From: JAEUIX01 sp046156035
GTDB lineage: Bacteria; Planctomycetota; Phycisphaerae; Phycisphaerales; UBA1924
NCBI GenBank assembly: GCA_046156035.1
Contig: JBJXEW010000053.1
Span: 127,374 to 191,373 of the forward strand
Length of the DNA stretch: 64,000 nt
Reading direction: 5' to 3'
Positions within the stretch are counted from its first letter, which is position 1. Every line of letters begins with the position of its first letter. Position numbers and translations under genes: made by a program. The notes beneath the pieces were generated by a model. It had not been told where the DNA came from and did no database searches. It saw only the letters and a program-made list of their open reading frames with translations. Of the stretch, positions 61,601 through 64,000 are shown one piece after another.

Positions 61601-62493
61601 ACGCCGATGCGCCGTCGCCCATCACGCTCCCCTCGGCCCTCGCCCGCCAGACACGATTTGTCCGCCTCGCCGCCGATGCCACCGGCCGCCCCGGCATCCC
61701 CGCGCTGCTCGCTCACCCAGACTGGTCCACACCCTGCCCCACCGTCATCTGGCTGCACGGCCGCACGGTGAGCAAGGAACTGGATAACGGCCGCTACCTG
61801 CGCTTCCTGCGTGCTGGCATCGCCACCTGCGCCATCGACCTCCCCGGCCACGGCGAGCGCTTCGACCCGGCCTTCCACACCCGTGCCGCCACGCTCGATC
61901 TGGTCGCCCTGGGCGTCGCGGAGATCGACCGTATTGTCGCCGCGCTCGCCGAGCGCGCCTTCGCTGGCGTGTTCGATGCCTCCCGCCTCGCGCTCGGCGG
62001 CATGTCCGCCGGTGGCATGATCACGCTCCGCCGCTTGTGCGACCCGCACCCCTTCCGCTGTGCCTGCATCGAAGGCGCGGCAGGCAACCTCGAAATGCTC
62101 TTCAGCGGTTCCGCGCTCCCGCCTCACGCCCGCCCGGAGCGCATCCACACGCCCGAGCGCGTCGCCCCCCTCGACCCCATCCGCCACCTTGCCACTTGGC
62201 GGCCGATCCCGCTCCTTGCCCTGCACTCCGAGGCCGATGAGATCGTGCCCCTCGCCTGCATCACCACATTCGCCGACGCCCTGCGTGCCCACTACGCCGC
62301 GTTGGGCTTGGGCGACTCACCGGGCAGTGGTGAAGGGGTGGATGGTGGAAGTGTGCCCTCCAGCGCGGCTGCCCCGCCCGTCGTGCTCCACACCTGGCCC
62401 ACCACCGGCGCACCACGAGAGCACAACGGCTTCGGCCGCGTCGCGGCTGAGGCCAAGACCATCCAACTCGCGTTCCTCCAGCAGCACCTCTGA
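61597..62493 (+). CDS. Alpha/beta-fold hydrolase
   Basis: The 298-residue protein has an oxyanion-like strand TVIWLHGRTVSKELDNGRYL, the nucleophile elbow LALGGMSAGGMITL (GxSxG at Ser in GMSAGG), and ALHSEADEIVPL with the acidic residue; the His is probably in TGAPREHNGFG. It is the family of dienelactone hydrolase/acetyl xylan esterase-like enzymes. GTG 61597 overlaps the UAP1-like stop (GTGA), so the two are translationally coupled. Its substrate may be an acylated sugar, but that is only context. Confidence 0.78.
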   Translation: MNADAPSPITLPSALARQTRFVRLAADATGRPGIPALLAHPDWSTPCPTVIWLHGRTVSKELDNGRYLRFLRAGIATCAIDLPGHGERFDPAFHTRAATLDLVALGVAEIDRIVAALAERAFAGVFDASRLALGGMSAGGMITLRRLCDPHPFRCACIEGAAGNLEMLFSGSALPPHARPERIHTPERVAPLDPIRHLATWRPIPLLALHSEADEIVPLACITTFADALRAHYAALGLGDSPGSGEGVDGGSVPSSAAAPPVVLHTWPTTGAPREHNGFGRVAAEAKTIQLAFLQQHL

Positions 62494-62504
62494 GCCGGCC
62501 GTGC

Positions 62505-62541
62505 CATCGAAGTCGGCTCGCCGTGGCGACCGACTTCGATG
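62505..62541. repeat. Perfect 12-bp hairpin CATCGAAGTCGG
   Basis: CATCGAAGTCGG (62505-62516) and CCGACTTCGATG (62530-62541) form a perfect 12-bp stem with a 13-nt loop; no T-tract follows. A related CCGACTTCGA word occurs about 100 bp further on in the same 215-bp gap before the NERD gene, which holds no other recognisable gene. Confidence 0.65.
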
Positions 62542-62708
62542 CTGCCTTTGGGTGGTCCGGCGGTCCCCGCCGGTGTTTGGGCTTGGGAAGGTGAACGTCC
62601 CGACCGGCGACATGTGCCAATAGAGGTCGGCCCGCTGCGAGTCCGACTTCGAAAGCGTGCCACCGTTCGATACACTCGGGCGCCCGTCCTGCGCGAGTTG
62701 ACTCTCCC

Positions 62709-63878
62709 ATGATCGCTCAGTCCTTTCACGCACCAGAGCCTCCGGCACACGACGTTCCGGCCCATCGCGGCTGGACGGCCGAGCATGACGTCTGGTTTCA
62801 CGTTCGCCGCGCCTTCGCCGGAACGCCGGATGTCTATGTGTTCTCCGGCCTGCGCTTCCGCAGCCCTCGCGTCGAGACGGCCGCGGCAGAACGTGGCGAT
62901 TTCACGCAGATCGACCACCTCATCCTTCACCGGTGGGGTGCCGTGATCGTCGAGAGCAAGGCAACGGGCGGAGGCACCGGCGTATTTCACGTAGACGAGC
63001 GGCGGCAGTGGACGCGCCAGGGCGGCCCCGGCAAGGCGAGGATCAACATGCCGTGCCCGCTCAGCCAGGCACAAGCGCAAGCCAACTCGCTGATCCGTTT
63101 GCTCGATGATGCTCAGCCGCCACTGCTGGGCAAACTCTTGGGCATCGCGCAGAAGCGCTTCGGGAGGTTCGATGTTCGCACGCTGGTGTCCCTTGCAAGC
63201 GACGCGCGCCTCGAAGGCCGCGGCGCGGCAGGGTTTGCAGCCGATGTTCTCAAGGCTGAACAAGTTGTCAAGACGATCCACGCAGAGATCGATCACCGGC
63301 GTCACAACGCAGGATTCATCGGACTGCTGCGGTCGGTGGCTCGTGACGTGAGAGGCCCCGCGGGCCATCCGAAGAACTCGCGCCCCGCGATCGGCTCGTG
63401 GCAAGCCCCGTTGCCGCCGGCGGAGGCGGAGGCGGGGGTCTTCAATCTCTCGCCGGAGGATGTAAAGCGCATCGCTGACTATGTGCTGAGCAAGCACGAG
63501 GCGTCCAATGCCCGCGGGGCGCAACCCCAAGCCGGCGCGCCCCGTGCTGATCTGGCGGGGGAGCGCCGCCGCCCGGAGGTCGCGGCCCTTCCAGGGGACA
63601 CCGTGCCCCGAGCAGTGCCCCAGCCCCGACGCGGCGAGCGATTAGCCGCCCTCACGTGCAAGCACTGTCGCAGCGTGAACGTGAAGGTGGTGCATCGGAA
63701 GGACTACTGTGTGCTCTGTGACGAGTGCGGCAAATACACACCATTGGATTGGGTCTGCCCGGCGTGCCGAATGCCTGCCACAATCCGCAAGGATGGCTCA
63801 GTATTTTACTTCGCATGCGACAAGGACGGGCGTGCGACGTGCGGTGAAGAGACCGTGTTCTGGCGGGCAGACGGCTAG
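62709..63878 (+). CDS. NERD-domain protein with C-terminal zinc ribbon
   Basis: The 389-residue protein has a nuclease-related (NERD) domain: after HDVWFHVRRAFAG come GDFTQIDHLILHRWGAVIVE and SKATGGGTG, giving the D...ExK restriction-like motif (residues about 68-90). The C-terminal 75 residues contain CKHC, CDEC, CPAC and two single Cys, a topoisomerase-type zinc ribbon suited to nucleic-acid binding. Such proteins occur in defence and DNA-repair contexts. No partner gene is visible before the window ends. Confidence 0.8.
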   Translation: MIAQSFHAPEPPAHDVPAHRGWTAEHDVWFHVRRAFAGTPDVYVFSGLRFRSPRVETAAAERGDFTQIDHLILHRWGAVIVESKATGGGTGVFHVDERRQWTRQGGPGKARINMPCPLSQAQAQANSLIRLLDDAQPPLLGKLLGIAQKRFGRFDVRTLVSLASDARLEGRGAAGFAADVLKAEQVVKTIHAEIDHRRHNAGFIGLLRSVARDVRGPAGHPKNSRPAIGSWQAPLPPAEAEAGVFNLSPEDVKRIADYVLSKHEASNARGAQPQAGAPRADLAGERRRPEVAALPGDTVPRAVPQPRRGERLAALTCKHCRSVNVKVVHRKDYCVLCDECGKYTPLDWVCPACRMPATIRKDGSVFYFACDKDGRATCGEETVFWRADG

Positions 63879-64000
63879 GTTCTGTCTGACGGATGGTTTG
63901 TTCGGCGCATGTTTGGCGCGGGGTCGGCGGTGTGGAAGGTGGCGCTTTGGTTGAGGAGCGGTCAGCATGCGGCTTCCGGCAAGGAGGCCAGCGATGCGAC

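Noticed and set aside
63879..64000. Possible gene start at the right edge
   Set aside because: The last 122 bp show no ribosome site or recognisable coding pattern, and the short open frames are fragments.

Overview
This window comes from a GC-rich bacterial chromosome. It is most likely a planctomycete of the class Phycisphaerae, although I ran no database search. Pointers seen directly are: the small zinc-ribbon protein with a CPQCGYDLTGL...CPECG pattern (6431-6673); two large secreted proteins that share a cysteine-ended, dockerin-like C-terminus (23100-25244 and 25588-28764); a PEP-CTERM-like sorting tail ending AARRRR (47110-48051); a 962-residue FliD; scattered conserved genes instead of classical operons (atpD, rpmA, sucC and dnaA all stand without their usual partners); and many intergenic repeats built from short repeated words.

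Layout. 0-9 kb: start of an EF-G-like GTPase, queA, a spermidine-synthase-like membrane protein, a methyltransferase, a HAD phosphatase, aroC and rpmA. 9-17 kb: a GNAT protein, dnaA preceded by three DnaA-box-like sites, a secreted helical-repeat protein, an MFS carrier, an FtsQ-like protein, greA and tRNA-Glu(CTC). 17-23 kb: an MBL-fold hydrolase, cardiolipin synthase overlapping a ThiD2-ThiE-type fusion, and zwf. 23-29 kb: a pair of exported dockerin-tailed proteins, the second a GH57-type enzyme with a CBM25-like module. 29-36 kb: a PAS histidine kinase/NarL-type regulator pair, then murC-murB-ddl. 36-42 kb: a NYN nuclease-like protein with a 5' hairpin, a Nudix hydrolase, an acyltransferase, a long/short NfeD pair and a LON-domain protein. 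42-45 kb: a visibly less GC-rich accessory stretch with an 11-repeat TPR protein and a SIR2-like protein. 45-54 kb: atpD, a PEP-CTERM protein, sucC, a nitrilase-family amidohydrolase, a DUF4160/DUF2442 pair, phoU and eno. 54-64 kb: a small-protein/HEPN-like pair, two proteins of unknown function, fliD-fliS, a UAP1-like nucleotidyltransferase coupled to an alpha/beta hydrolase, and a NERD nuclease-like/zinc-ribbon protein.

How the genes work together. Housekeeping functions dominate: envelope synthesis (murC, murB, ddl, UAP1-like, cls), central carbon (zwf, eno, sucC), replication and translation (dnaA, greA, rpmA, queA, tRNA) and motility (fliD-fliS). Between them sit small two-gene modules that resemble toxin-antitoxin or defence units. 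Several genes have a TAnnnT hexamer 6-8 nt before the ATG and no Shine-Dalgarno, which suggests leaderless transcripts.

The strongest unexplained signal is a set of short hairpin or word-repeat elements. One is an exact 23-bp sequence present three times, twice inside genes (queA and thiE). Another is an inverted-repeat insertion that stays in frame inside sucC.
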